A stretch of 64,000 bases of DNA from Pseudomonas vlassakiae (lineage in GTDB: Bacteria > Pseudomonadota > Gammaproteobacteria > Pseudomonadales > Pseudomonadaceae), in contig NZ_JABWRP020000001.1 of assembly GCF_014269035.2 (NCBI RefSeq), positions 62,001 to 126,000 of the forward strand. The letters run 5' to 3'. The notes under the pieces are model-generated. The model was not told the origin of the DNA. It saw nothing but the letters and a program-made list of their open reading frames with translations, and did not search any database. Both the position numbers and the translations under genes were made by a program. This document shows positions 36,745 through 44,806 of the stretch, piece by piece (positions within the stretch are counted from its first letter, which is position 1; each line of letters starts with the position of its first letter).

Positions 36745-37710
36745 TCAATGCCTGGCTGGCTCAACCTCTTCAATGGCGGCCGATGGCTCTTCCACCCTGC
36801 GGAACCAGGTCGAAAGCAGCGCCCCGGAGATGTTGTGCCAGACGCTGAACAGCGCGCTCGGCACCGCCGCCAGCGGCGAGAAGTGCGCCGCCGCCAGCGC
36901 CGCCCCCAGCCCCGAGTTCTGCATGCCCACCTCCAGCGCCAGCGACTTGCGCTGGGCCAGCGGCAGGTTGCAGAGCCGGCCGGTGAGGTAGCCCAGCAGG
37001 TAGCCGAAGGTGTTGTGCAGCACCACCACCGCCATGATCAGCAACCCCGATTCGGCAATCTTGGCCTGGCTGGCCGCCACCACCGCGCAGACAATCATCA
37101 CGATGCTCACCACCGACACCAGTGGCAGCACCTGTACCGCCGCCTGCACCCGCGCACCCAGCAAGCGCTGAGCCAGCACGCCGAGCACGATCGGCAGCAT
37201 CACCAACTGCAGGATCGACCAGAACATGTCCATGAAGGACACCGGCAGCCAGGCCGAGGCCAGGAACCAGATCAGCGCCGGGGTCAGCAGGGGGGCGAGC
37301 AGGGTGGTGACCGCAGCGATCGCCACCGCCAGCGCCAGGTCGCCCTTGGACAGCCAGACCATCACGTTCGACGCCGTGCCGCTCGGGCAGCAGCCGACCA
37401 GGATGACGCCCACGGCGATTTCCGCCGGCAGGTGGAACAGTTGGCACAGCAGCCAGGCCATGCCCGGCATGATCACGAAGTGCGCGACCACGCCCAGGGC
37501 CACACGCCAGGGCTGGCGGGCGAGGGCGGCGAAGTCATCGAGCTTGAGGGTCAGGCCCATGCCGAACATCACCAGCCCCAGCAGTGGCACGATGGCGACC
37601 TTGAGGGCGATGAACCACTGGGGCACCATGAAGGCCAGCACGGCGAACACCAGCACCCACAGGGCGAAAGTGTTGCCGACGAAGCGGCTGAGGGCGGCGA
37701 GGGCACGCAT
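36745..37710 (-). CDS. Bile acid:sodium symporter family (BASS) transporter
   Basis: 321 residues with nine to ten helices. The signatures are VMFGMGLTLKLDDF, the substrate-site segment GCCPSGTASNVMVWLSKGDLALAVAI, and ALEVGMQNSGLGAALAAAHF. Bacterial members move organic anions with sodium, for example pantoate or keto acids; the substrate here is open. It lies upstream of sugE on the same strand, but the riboswitch between them suggests separate control. Confidence 0.88.
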   Translation of the reverse strand: MRALAALSRFVGNTFALWVLVFAVLAFMVPQWFIALKVAIVPLLGLVMFGMGLTLKLDDFAALARQPWRVALGVVAHFVIMPGMAWLLCQLFHLPAEIAVGVILVGCCPSGTASNVMVWLSKGDLALAVAIAAVTTLLAPLLTPALIWFLASAWLPVSFMDMFWSILQLVMLPIVLGVLAQRLLGARVQAAVQVLPLVSVVSIVMIVCAVVAASQAKIAESGLLIMAVVVLHNTFGYLLGYLTGRLCNLPLAQRKSLALEVGMQNSGLGAALAAAHFSPLAAVPSALFSVWHNISGALLSTWFRRVEEPSAAIEEVEPARH

Positions 37711-37749
37711 GGGGCAATTCCTTTTCTCGTTATAGCTCTATGAATTTCA

Positions 37750-37806
37750 CCGGCCCATTCGCGGGTTCATCGAGGCGTCGAACCGCCGCGAAAGGGCCGG
37801 TGCTGG
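37750..37806. repeat. Inverted repeat of the REP-related type
   Basis: CCGGCCCATTCGCGG pairs with CCGCGAAAGGGCCGG. Its centre TCGAGGCGTCGAACCGCCGC is also found at 29794-29813. It sits between the rdgC stop (37849) and the start of the BASS gene (37710). Confidence 0.5.
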
Positions 37807-37848
37807 CAGAAAATGCCTTTCAGGCAAGCACCGGCTTTTCAAACACCA

Positions 37849-38769
37849 TCAGACCCCTTGCGGAATCTCTTCGCCACCGAGCACTTCGAACAGCGCCGGC
37901 AGGAATTCGGCAAAGGTCATCATCATCAGCTGGAAGCTGGCATCGAACTGCTGCGCGGCCTCTTCGCCACCGTCCTGTTCGGCCTGTTCCTGCAGCAGCT
38001 CTTCGAACTTCAGGCGCTTGATCACCATCTTGTCGTCGAGCACGAACGACAGCTTGTCCTGCCAGGCCAGGGCCAGCTGGGTGACCACCTTGCCGGTGCT
38101 CAGGTGCAGCTGGATCTCCTCGCTGGTCAGGTCCTGGCGCTTGCAGCGCACGATGCCGCCGTCTTCGGCGGTGTCCCGCAGTTCGCACTCGTCCAGCACG
38201 TAGAAGCCTTCGGCAGCCTGTTGCGACTTGACCCAGTCGGTCATGGTCGCAGTGGGTGCGATCTTCACGGTCACCGGGCGCACCGGCAGCGAGCCCATCA
38301 CTTCGCGCAGGGTCGACAGCAGGTCTTCGGCGCGCTTGGCGCTGGCCGAGTTGACCAGGATCATCCCCAGGCGCGGGGCGATGGCGGCGAAGATCATCGA
38401 GCGGCGGATGAACGCGCGCGGCAGGAAGGCCTGGATGATCTCGTCCTTGATCTGGTCGCGCTCTTTCTTGTAGACCTTGCGCATTTGCTCGGTCTCGATC
38501 TCTTCGACCTTCTCCTTCACGGCATCGTTGACCACGCTGCTCGGCAGGATGCGTTCTTCCTTGCGCGCGGCAACCAGCAGGAATTCGCCGCTGACGTGCA
38601 CCAGGGGAGCGTCTTCACCCTTGCCGAACGGCGCGATGAAGCCGTAGGTGGTCAGCTCCTGGCTGGCGCAGGCGCGGGCTGGCTTGGTGGCCAGCGCGGC
38701 TTCCAGCGCTTCAGGCTCGAACGGTACTTCCTGGGTCAGGCGGTAGGACAGCAGGTTCTTGAACCACAT
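37849..38769 (-). CDS. rdgC: Recombination-associated protein RdgC
   Basis: 306 residues from ATG 38769 ([17 protein letters not shown]); a longer frame to 38805 is not supported. RdgC forms a ring-shaped dimer that binds double-stranded DNA and limits RecA activity. Conserved segments are [34 protein letters not shown], and the Lys/Glu-rich central helix. The length equals the usual family length. Its promoter region abuts the first tRNA unit. Confidence 0.95.
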   Translation of the reverse strand: MWFKNLLSYRLTQEVPFEPEALEAALATKPARACASQELTTYGFIAPFGKGEDAPLVHVSGEFLLVAARKEERILPSSVVNDAVKEKVEEIETEQMRKVYKKERDQIKDEIIQAFLPRAFIRRSMIFAAIAPRLGMILVNSASAKRAEDLLSTLREVMGSLPVRPVTVKIAPTATMTDWVKSQQAAEGFYVLDECELRDTAEDGGIVRCKRQDLTSEEIQLHLSTGKVVTQLALAWQDKLSFVLDDKMVIKRLKFEELLQEQAEQDGGEEAAQQFDASFQLMMMTFAEFLPALFEVLGGEEIPQGV

Positions 38770-38936
38770 GGGGGGCAATCTCTCCTTAATGCATAAGGCG
38801 GGCATTATTCTCCGAGCAGCGCTCTGAGGCCAACCCTGTCAGAGGGCCAGCAGGACCCGATAAGGAAGGAAAAGCCCCGGCTGCGCTAGGTCTTTGAAAG
38901 GCTTGGAGTTTTTTTTGAAAAAAAATAAAAAAATGC

Positions 38937-38965
38937 TTGCCAGGGTAGCAGCCCCTCCGTAGAAT
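38937..38965 (+). promoter_or_regulatory. Promoter of the first tRNA-Val/Asp unit
   Basis: TTGCCA (38937-38942), 17 bp, TAGAAT (38960-38965), followed by a GC-rich GCGCGCC discriminator typical of stringently controlled stable RNA genes. An A-tract lies just upstream (38918-38933), resembling an UP element. Confidence 0.75.
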
Positions 38966-38985
38966 GCGCGCCACACCGAGACGAA

Positions 38986-39061
38986 GGGTGATTAGCTCAG
39001 CCGGGAGAGCATCTGCCTTACAAGCAGAGGGTCGGCGGTTCGATCCCGTCATCACCCACCA
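38986..39061 (+). tRNA. tRNA-Val (anticodon UAC), copy 1
   Basis: 76 bases including the encoded CCA. The acceptor stem is GGGTGAT with ATCACCC, the anticodon loop is CTTACAA, and the T arm contains GGTTCGATCC. It starts 21 bases after the -10 box. Confidence 0.97.
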
Positions 39062-39074
39062 CTCGATGTATAGC

Positions 39075-39151
39075 GCAGCGGTAGTTCAGTCGGTTAGAAT
39101 ACCGGCCTGTCACGCCGGGGGTCGCGGGTTCGAGTCCCGTCCGCTGCGCCA
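39075..39151 (+). tRNA. tRNA-Asp (anticodon GUC), copy 1
   Basis: 77 bases including CCA. The acceptor stem is GCAGCGG with CCGCTGC, the anticodon loop is CTGTCAC, and the T loop is GGGTTCGAGTCCC. Cotranscribed with the upstream tRNA-Val, with a 13-base spacer. Confidence 0.97.
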
Positions 39152-39190
39152 TATTCCACTTCCTGGGCCCACTGAACACCCGGAAGTAAC

Positions 39191-39220
39191 AAAAAAAGCG
39201 ACCTTAGGGTCGCTTTTTTT
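39191..39220. terminator. Terminator of the first tRNA unit
   Basis: AGCGACC-TTAG-GGTCGCT, flanked by seven A on the left and seven T on the right. Confidence 0.92.
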
Positions 39221-39270
39221 GTGCCTGAAATTTGCGATGGCTGATTGTGCAAAAAAGTTGCTTCAATGGC

Positions 39271-39299
39271 TTGCCAGGCTGCTGGTTCATCCGTAGAAT
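39271..39299 (+). promoter_or_regulatory. Promoter of the second tRNA-Val/Asp unit
   Basis: TTGCCA (39271-39276), 17 bp, TAGAAT (39294-39299), then the same GC-rich discriminator as in the first unit. Confidence 0.75.
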
Positions 39300-39320
39300 G
39301 CGCGCCTCACCGAGACGAAT

Positions 39321-39396
39321 GGGTGATTAGCTCAGCCGGGAGAGCATCTGCCTTACAAGCAGAGGGTCGGCGGTTCGATCCCGTCATCACCCACCA
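39321..39396 (+). tRNA. tRNA-Val (anticodon UAC), copy 2
   Basis: Identical to copy 1 over all 76 bases, including CCA. Confidence 0.97.
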
Positions 39397-39409
39397 CTCG
39401 TTGATTAGC

Positions 39410-39486
39410 GCAGCGGTAGTTCAGTCGGTTAGAATACCGGCCTGTCACGCCGGGGGTCGCGGGTTCGAGTCCCGTCCGCTGCGCCA
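39410..39486 (+). tRNA. tRNA-Asp (anticodon GUC), copy 2
   Basis: Identical to copy 1 over all 77 bases. It is also followed by the same sequence leading into a terminator. Confidence 0.97.
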
Positions 39487-39525
39487 TATTCCGCTTCCAG
39501 GGCCCACTGAACACCCGGAAGCCAC

Positions 39526-39554
39526 AAAAAAGCGACCTTAGGGTCGCTTTTTTT
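39526..39554. terminator. Bidirectional terminator shared by the second tRNA unit and map
   Basis: AGCGACC-TTAG-GGTCGCT with A6 before and T7 after. It lies 10 bases from the map stop on the other strand and can end both transcripts. Confidence 0.9.
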
Positions 39555-39564
39555 GTTTGAGCGC

Positions 39565-40341
39565 TTACCGGCTACGCTCTTCATCCCGTAATGTCAGCAC
39601 CTCGACCCCATCCTCAGTCACCGCCACCGTATGTTCCCACTGTGCCGACAGGCAGTGGTCGCGGGTGATCACCGTCCAGCCATCTTTGAGCGTCCGCGTC
39701 CCGCGCCCACCCTGGTTGATCATCGGCTCGATGGTGAACACCATGCCCGGTTGCAACTTCATGCCCATGCCACGCAGGCCGAAATGCAGCACCTCGGGCC
39801 CTTCATGCATCTGCTGGCCAATGCCATGGCCGCAGTATTCGCGTACCACGCTGTAGCCAGCCGCTTCGGCATGAGCCTGGATGGCATGGCCGATGTCACC
39901 CAGCGTCGCCCCAGGGCGTACCTGTTCGATGCCTTTCCATAGCGCCTCATAGGTCATGTCGACCAACCGCTGTGCGTCTTCGCTGATTGGCCCGATGCTG
40001 TACATCTTCGACGAGTCGGCAATGTAACCGCCCTGTTCGAGGGTGATGTCGACATTGATGATCGAGCCTTCCTTCAACACTTCATCGACCTTGGGGATGC
40101 CATGGCAGACCACATGGTCCACCGAGGTGTTGAGCGAGTAGGGGAAGCCGTACTGGCCCTTGCTCGCCGGGCGTGCCTTGAGGGTATCGACGATGAATGC
40201 CTCGGCGCGGTCGTTGATCTGCATCGTGGTGATGCCGGGGCGGATGAAGCTGTCGAGTTCGGCGAAAACCCGGGCCAACAGCTGGCCGGCGTTGCGCATC
40301 AATGCGAGTTGGGCGGGGGTCTTGAGGATCACCTTGGACAT
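39565..40341 (-). CDS. map: Methionine aminopeptidase type I
   Basis: 258 residues from ATG 40341 (MSKVILKTPAQLALM). All five metal ligands of the E. coli enzyme are present, one position shifted: Asp98 (INVDIT), Asp109 (YIADSS), His172 (GHGIG), Glu205 (FTIEPM) and Glu236 (WEHTVAV). It removes the initiator Met from nascent proteins. Pseudomonads usually carry another copy beside rpsB; this one stands alone between the tRNAs and a REP pair, so it may be the secondary paralogue. Confidence 0.95.
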   Translation of the reverse strand: MSKVILKTPAQLALMRNAGQLLARVFAELDSFIRPGITTMQINDRAEAFIVDTLKARPASKGQYGFPYSLNTSVDHVVCHGIPKVDEVLKEGSIINVDITLEQGGYIADSSKMYSIGPISEDAQRLVDMTYEALWKGIEQVRPGATLGDIGHAIQAHAEAAGYSVVREYCGHGIGQQMHEGPEVLHFGLRGMGMKLQPGMVFTIEPMINQGGRGTRTLKDGWTVITRDHCLSAQWEHTVAVTEDGVEVLTLRDEERSR

Positions 40342-40421
40342 GGAATGCAGGCTGTAGCTCTTGCGGGAAAGTGCTCCAGCATAGCGCCATGAGCCTCGCC
40401 CCTGCCACCGCGTGGTGCGCA

Positions 40422-40549
40422 GGGCTTTTGTGGGAGCGGCCTTGTGTCGCGAAAGGGCCGCGAAGCGGCCCCAGGATTTTGATGGTATCGCTTGAATTGC
40501 TGGGGCCGCGATGCGGCCCTTTCGCGACACAAGGCCGCTCCCACAAGGG
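40422..40549. repeat. Inverted pair of REP elements (BIME-like)
   Basis: Two arms of about 50 bp (40422-40474 and 40500-40549) are near-perfect reverse complements, sharing for example GGGAGCGGCCTTGTGTCGCG, around a 25-base spacer. Each arm also has its own small palindrome (GGCCGCGAAGCGGCC). It lies between map and the nasA leader. REP pairs bind gyrase or protect RNA ends in other bacteria. Confidence 0.85.
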
Positions 40550-40562
40550 CTGGCCCACTAAT

Positions 40563-40674
40563 TGCTGACAGACCAACATCCAGGGCTATCAACGTCGACA
40601 GCCCAAACAATTCACGACAAAGGCGCCGTGTTGCCCCGCTTGCTCTGCAAGCACGGGCAGCCGGCGCCTTTTTG
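40563..40674 (+). promoter_or_regulatory. nasA leader: tandem hexaloop hairpins and terminator (ANTAR target)
   Basis: P1 is TGCTG-[ACAGAC]-CAACA at 40563-40578. P2 is GGGCTATC-[AACGTC]-GACAGCCC at 40583-40604. Both have six-base loops with A at position 1 and G at position 4, the ANTAR recognition rule. The terminator pairs AAAGGCGCC (40619-40627) with GGCGCCTTT (40663-40671), followed by a T-run. By analogy with Azotobacter, NasT would bind the hairpins and allow read-through into nasA when nitrate is present. Confidence 0.75.
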
Positions 40675-40699
40675 CGTTCCTGACAGGGGAAGAGCGCCC

Positions 40700-43600
40700 A
40701 TGACCACCCGTGAAGTACGCAGCGTCTGCCCCTACTGTGGCGTCGGCTGTGGCATTGTCATGAGCATCGATGATGGCAAGGTCAGCAAGATCAGTGGCGA
40801 CAAGCAGCACCCAAGCAACTTCGGCCGCCTGTGTACCAAGGGCCTCACCGCACACCTGCCACTGACCGCCGCCGGGCGCATGGAGGATGCCTACGTCCGC
40901 CAGCAACGCAGCCAGCAGCCGGCGCGCAGCAGCATGGACCAGGCCATTGCCCAGGCCGGCGAGCGCCTGCGCGGCATCATCGACCAACACGGTGCGGACG
41001 CCGTGGCGCTGTATGTGTCCGGGCAGATGTCGCTGGAAGCCCAGTACCTGGCCAACAAGCTGGCCAAGGGCTTTATCCGCACACGCCATATCGAGTCCAA
41101 CTCACGGCTGTGCATGGCCAGTGCCGGCAGCGGCTACAAGCTGTCGCTCGGCGCCGACGGCCCGCCCGGCAGCTACCAGGATTTCGAACGTGCCGACGTG
41201 TTCCTGGTGATCGGCGCGAACATGGCTGATTGCCATCCGGTGCTGTTCCTGCGCCTGCTGGACCGGCTCAAGGCCGGGGCCAGACTCATCGTGGTGGATC
41301 CACGGCGCACCGCCACGGCCGACAAGGCCGACCTGTTCCTGCAACTGCGCCCCGGCAGTGACATGGCGCTGCTCAACGGCTTGCTGCACCTGCTGCACCA
41401 CAACGGGCACACCGACCCCGCGTTCATCGCCCGTCACACCGAAGGCTGGGACGAACTGCCGGCCTTCCTCGACGATTACACCCCGGCGCGCGTAGCCGCC
41501 ATCACTGGCCTGAGCGAAGCCGACATCCGCCGGGCAGCAGAATGGATCGGCACCGCCGGTGAGTGGATGAGCTGCTGGACCATGGGCCTCAACCAGAGCG
41601 TCCACGGCACCTGGCACAGCAACGCCTTGTGTAACCTGCACCTGGCCACCGGCGCCATCTGCCGCCCCGGCAGCGGGCCGTTTTCGCTGACCGGCCAACC
41701 CAATGCCATGGGCGGCCGCGAAATGGGCTACATGGGCCCGGGCCTGCCGGGCCAGCGTTCGGCGCTGGTGGCGGCGGACCGCGCCTTCGTCGAGCAGCAA
41801 TGGCATCTGCAACCGGGCAGCCTGCGCAGCGAAGGCGGTGAGGGCACGATCGCGCTGTTCGAGCAGATGAAGGCCGGTGCGGTGAAAGCCTGCTGGGTGA
41901 TCTGCAGCAACCCGGTGGCCAGCGTCGCCAACCGCCAGCAGGTGATCGACGGCCTGCGCCAGGCCGAGCTGGTGATCACCCAGGACGCCTTCCTCGACAC
42001 CGAGACCAACCGTTACGCCGATATCCTGCTGCCCGCCGCGCTGTGGGCCGAAGGCGAGGGCGTGATGATCAACAGCGAACGTAACCTGACGCTGATGCCG
42101 CAGGCGCTGCCGGCGCCCGGCCAAAGCCTGGCGGACTGGCAGATCATCGCCCGGGTGGCCTGCGCCATGGGCTACGCAGAGGCCTTCGATTACCCCGACG
42201 CCGAGGCGGTATACGACGAGATCCGGCGCTTCTGGAACCCGACGACCGGCTACGACCTGCGCGGCATCGGCTATCGGCAATTGCGCCACAGTCCGCGGCA
42301 ATGGCCCTGCGCGCCGGGTCGCGAAGCTGACCGCAGCCCGCTGCGTTACCTGAACGACGGCAGCAGCCAGCACCTGTTGCGCGATGCCGAAGGCCATGCG
42401 CCTGCCCTGGCGTTCCCCACCGCCAGCGGCAAGGCGCGCTTCTTCGCCCGGCCTTGGTTGCCGGCGCCCGAACTGCCCGATGCCGTCTACCCGCTGGTGC
42501 TCAACACCGGCCGCGTGCAGCACCAGTGGCATACCCTGACCAAGACCGGCAAGGTACCTGCGCTGAACAAGCTGGAGCCCGGCCCCTTCCTTGAAATCCA
42601 CCCAGATGATGCTGCCCGCCTGGGCATCGCCGAGAAGGACCTGGTCGCCATCCGCTCGCGTCGCGGCCAGGCCGTGTTGCCTGCGCGCATCAGTGACCGG
42701 GTCATGCCCGGCAACTGCTTTGCGCCATTCCACTGGAACGATCTGATCGGCGAGCAACTGGCGATCAATGCCGTGACCTGCGATGCAGTCGACCCGCTGT
42801 CGCTGCAGCCGGCGTTCAAACATTGCGCGGTGGCCCTGGCGCGGGTCGCCGGCGAGCGCATCGATGCGCTTGAGCTGAACACTGATGTTGCGCAGTTCGC
42901 GCAGCCAGTCGCTACGCCGGCCCGCGCCGCGCCGCGTCATCAGGTGCTGTGGGCCTCGCAGACGGGCAATGGCGAGGCGCTTGCCGAGCGTTGTGCCGAG
43001 CGCCTGCGTGGTGCTGGCCTGGAGGTAGAGCTCAGTTGCATGGACGCGGTCAACCCCAGCCAGCTGCAAGGCGCCGCCAGTGCGGTGCTGATCACCAGCA
43101 CCTTTGGTGACGGCGACGCGCCCGACAGTGCCACGGCGTTCTGGCAGGCCCTGCAGGGCGAGGAGGGCGCTTGCTACGCGGAGCTGCCCTATGCCGTGCT
43201 GGCCTTGGGTGACTCCAGCTACGACCAGTTCTGTGGCTTTGGTCGCAAGCTCGACCAGCGTCTGGCCGAGCTGGGCGGGTGCCGCTTGCTGCAGCGGGTC
43301 GATTGCGAACCGGATTTCGATGAAGCCTTCGCCGCTTGGCTCGAAGCCCTGCTGGCGGGGCTCGGCTGCGCCAGCGCGCCACCACCGGTCAGCCAATCGG
43401 CGCCAGTCGCGAGCTACAACAAGCAGCAACCATGGTTGGCCCCGCTGCTGGAAAATCAGCTGCTCAACGGCCCGGGTGCCAACAAGGAAACCCGCCAGCT
43501 GGTGTTCGACCTGTCCGGCAGCGGTTTCACCTACGCCGCCGGCGATGCCTTGGGCGTGTGGCCGCGCAACTGTCCGGCACTCGTCGACGAACTGCTGGCG

Positions 43601-44500
43601 CTGACGCAGCTCGATGGCCAGGCGCTGGTGAAATTGAAGGAGCAGCCGCTGATGCCACTGGTCGAGGCTCTGGAAACCCGTCTGGAGATTGCCAAGGTCA
43701 CGCCGCAGCAACTGCAGGTTTTCAGCGCGCATCACGCCGAGCTGCAGCACCTGCTGCAACCCGAGTGCAAGGCGGAACTGCAGCATTGGCTGTGGGGCAG
43801 GCAGCTGGTCGATGTGCTGCGTGCATTCCCGCAGCAGTTGCCGTTGGCCACCTGGCTTGACCTGCTCAAGCCGTTGCAGCCGCGCCTGTATTCGATCAGT
43901 TCCAGTCCGTTGGCGCATCCGGACCAGGTCCACCTCACGGTATCCACCGTGCGCTATGGCAAGCGAAAAGGGGTGTGTTCAACGTTCCTTGCGGACCGGG
44001 CTCAGGCATTGAAGGTGGAAATCTTCCCGCAGGTATCGAAGCACTTCCGCCTGCCTGAAGACGACAGCGTGCCGGTGATCATGGTCGGCCCCGGCACCGG
44101 TATCGCACCATTCCGTGCCTTCCTGGAAGAGCGCGAGGCACGGGGTGCGAAAGGTGGTAACTGGCTGTTCTTCGGCGAGCAATATGCGGCCACGGATTTC
44201 TACTATCAGGTACAGCTGCAGGCCTGGCAGGCGAGCGGGCATCTGCGCCTGGACACGGCGTTCTCGCGGGACCAGGCCGAGAAGATCTATGTGCAGCAGC
44301 GCATGCTCGAGCAGGGCGCGCAGCTGTGGCAATGGCTGGAGGCGGGGGCGTACTTCTATGTCTGTGGTGATGCCCAGCGCATGGCCAAGGATGTCGATGC
44401 AGCGTTGCGTGAGGTGATTGCCGTGCATGGCGGGGTGGATGCCAATGCCTATGTCGAGGCCTTGGGCAGGGCCAAGCGGTATCGGCGCGATGTGTATTGA
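40700..44500 (+). CDS. nasA: Assimilatory nitrate reductase fused to flavoprotein reductase
   Basis: 1266 residues. Residues 1-~740 are the molybdopterin nitrate reductase: a 4Fe-4S motif CPYCGVGC...LC at the N-terminus, then the MopB domain and the molydopterin-dinucleotide-binding domain. From ~747 a flavodoxin domain starts ([15 protein letters not shown]), followed by an FAD/NAD(P)H reductase of the CysJ type ([17 protein letters not shown]) ending in RYRRDVY. The enzyme could take electrons from NAD(P)H directly, replacing the separate NasB-type reductase. ATG 40700 follows AGGGGAAG. Cytoplasmic; it feeds nitrite to NirBD downstream. Confidence 0.93.
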   Translation: MTTREVRSVCPYCGVGCGIVMSIDDGKVSKISGDKQHPSNFGRLCTKGLTAHLPLTAAGRMEDAYVRQQRSQQPARSSMDQAIAQAGERLRGIIDQHGADAVALYVSGQMSLEAQYLANKLAKGFIRTRHIESNSRLCMASAGSGYKLSLGADGPPGSYQDFERADVFLVIGANMADCHPVLFLRLLDRLKAGARLIVVDPRRTATADKADLFLQLRPGSDMALLNGLLHLLHHNGHTDPAFIARHTEGWDELPAFLDDYTPARVAAITGLSEADIRRAAEWIGTAGEWMSCWTMGLNQSVHGTWHSNALCNLHLATGAICRPGSGPFSLTGQPNAMGGREMGYMGPGLPGQRSALVAADRAFVEQQWHLQPGSLRSEGGEGTIALFEQMKAGAVKACWVICSNPVASVANRQQVIDGLRQAELVITQDAFLDTETNRYADILLPAALWAEGEGVMINSERNLTLMPQALPAPGQSLADWQIIARVACAMGYAEAFDYPDAEAVYDEIRRFWNPTTGYDLRGIGYRQLRHSPRQWPCAPGREADRSPLRYLNDGSSQHLLRDAEGHAPALAFPTASGKARFFARPWLPAPELPDAVYPLVLNTGRVQHQWHTLTKTGKVPALNKLEPGPFLEIHPDDAARLGIAEKDLVAIRSRRGQAVLPARISDRVMPGNCFAPFHWNDLIGEQLAINAVTCDAVDPLSLQPAFKHCAVALARVAGERIDALELNTDVAQFAQPVATPARAAPRHQVLWASQTGNGEALAERCAERLRGAGLEVELSCMDAVNPSQLQGAASAVLITSTFGDGDAPDSATAFWQALQGEEGACYAELPYAVLALGDSSYDQFCGFGRKLDQRLAELGGCRLLQRVDCEPDFDEAFAAWLEALLAGLGCASAPPPVSQSAPVASYNKQQPWLAPLLENQLLNGPGANKETRQLVFDLSGSGFTYAAGDALGVWPRNCPALVDELLALTQLDGQALVKLKEQPLMPLVEALETRLEIAKVTPQQLQVFSAHHAELQHLLQPECKAELQHWLWGRQLVDVLRAFPQQLPLATWLDLLKPLQPRLYSISSSPLAHPDQVHLTVSTVRYGKRKGVCSTFLADRAQALKVEIFPQVSKHFRLPEDDSVPVIMVGPGTGIAPFRAFLEEREARGAKGGNWLFFGEQYAATDFYYQVQLQAWQASGHLRLDTAFSRDQAEKIYVQQRMLEQGAQLWQWLEAGAYFYVCGDAQRMAKDVDAALREVIAVHGGVDANAYVEALGRAKRYRRDVY

Positions 44501-44544
44501 GGTGCGCCAGCATGGGGAGCGCTGCACTTGAACTGTGCATTGGC

Positions 44545-44652
44545 AGCGCTGGCCCCGTCGTGGGCGAACCCGCGCCTACAGCTACCGTGCAGTGCTTGAG
44601 AGCAGTGGAGGCGCTTGTGGGTGCGGGTTCACCCGCGAAGAGGCCAGCACAG
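44545..44652. repeat. REP-like sequences between nasA and nirB
   Basis: TGGGTGCGGGTTCACCCGCG at 44618-44637, with flanking GAAGAGGCCAGCACAG, is a P. putida-type REP core. An inverted partial partner (GTGGGCGAACCCGCGCCTAC) lies at 44560-44579. They fill the first half of the 306 bp gap before nirB. Confidence 0.6.
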
Positions 44653-44698
44653 AAAGGCTGGATTGGCACAGTCCCTGCTTCATCCCTGATACAACAAA

Positions 44699-44790
44699 GC
44701 CCACTGATCAACGGCGATCAACCCGGGCCACCCACCGTGATGAATACAGGCAAAGGCGCCTGGAGCTTCGGCTCCAGGCGCCTTTTTTTT
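44699..44790 (+). promoter_or_regulatory. nirB leader: hexaloop hairpin and strong terminator (ANTAR target)
   Basis: TGATC-[AACGGC]-GATCA at 44705-44720 sits inside an outer GCCC/GGGC stem (44699-44728). The six-base loop has A1 and G4 and resembles the nasA P2 loop AACGTC. It is followed by a terminator pairing AAAGGCGCCTGGAGC with its exact complement around TTCG, then eight T (44752-44790). The terminator ends 16 bases before nirB, so expression requires antitermination. Confidence 0.8.
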
Positions 44791-44806
44791 GATCGAGGAT
44801 CGGCTT

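Noticed and set aside
38986..39486. tRNA genes as an integration site of a mobile element
   Set aside because: No integrase, no direct repeat of a tRNA 3' end beyond the second full unit, and flanking genes (rdgC and map) look like core genes.
39191..39554. Possible CRISPR-like repeat because of the identical tRNA and terminator copies
   Set aside because: The repeats are two tRNA units with promoter and terminator; there are no short regular repeats with spacers and no cas genes.
41102..43933. Open frame of 943 codons on the minus strand inside nasA
   Set aside because: It is fully antisense to a gene with strong family motifs; its translation has no recognisable domain.
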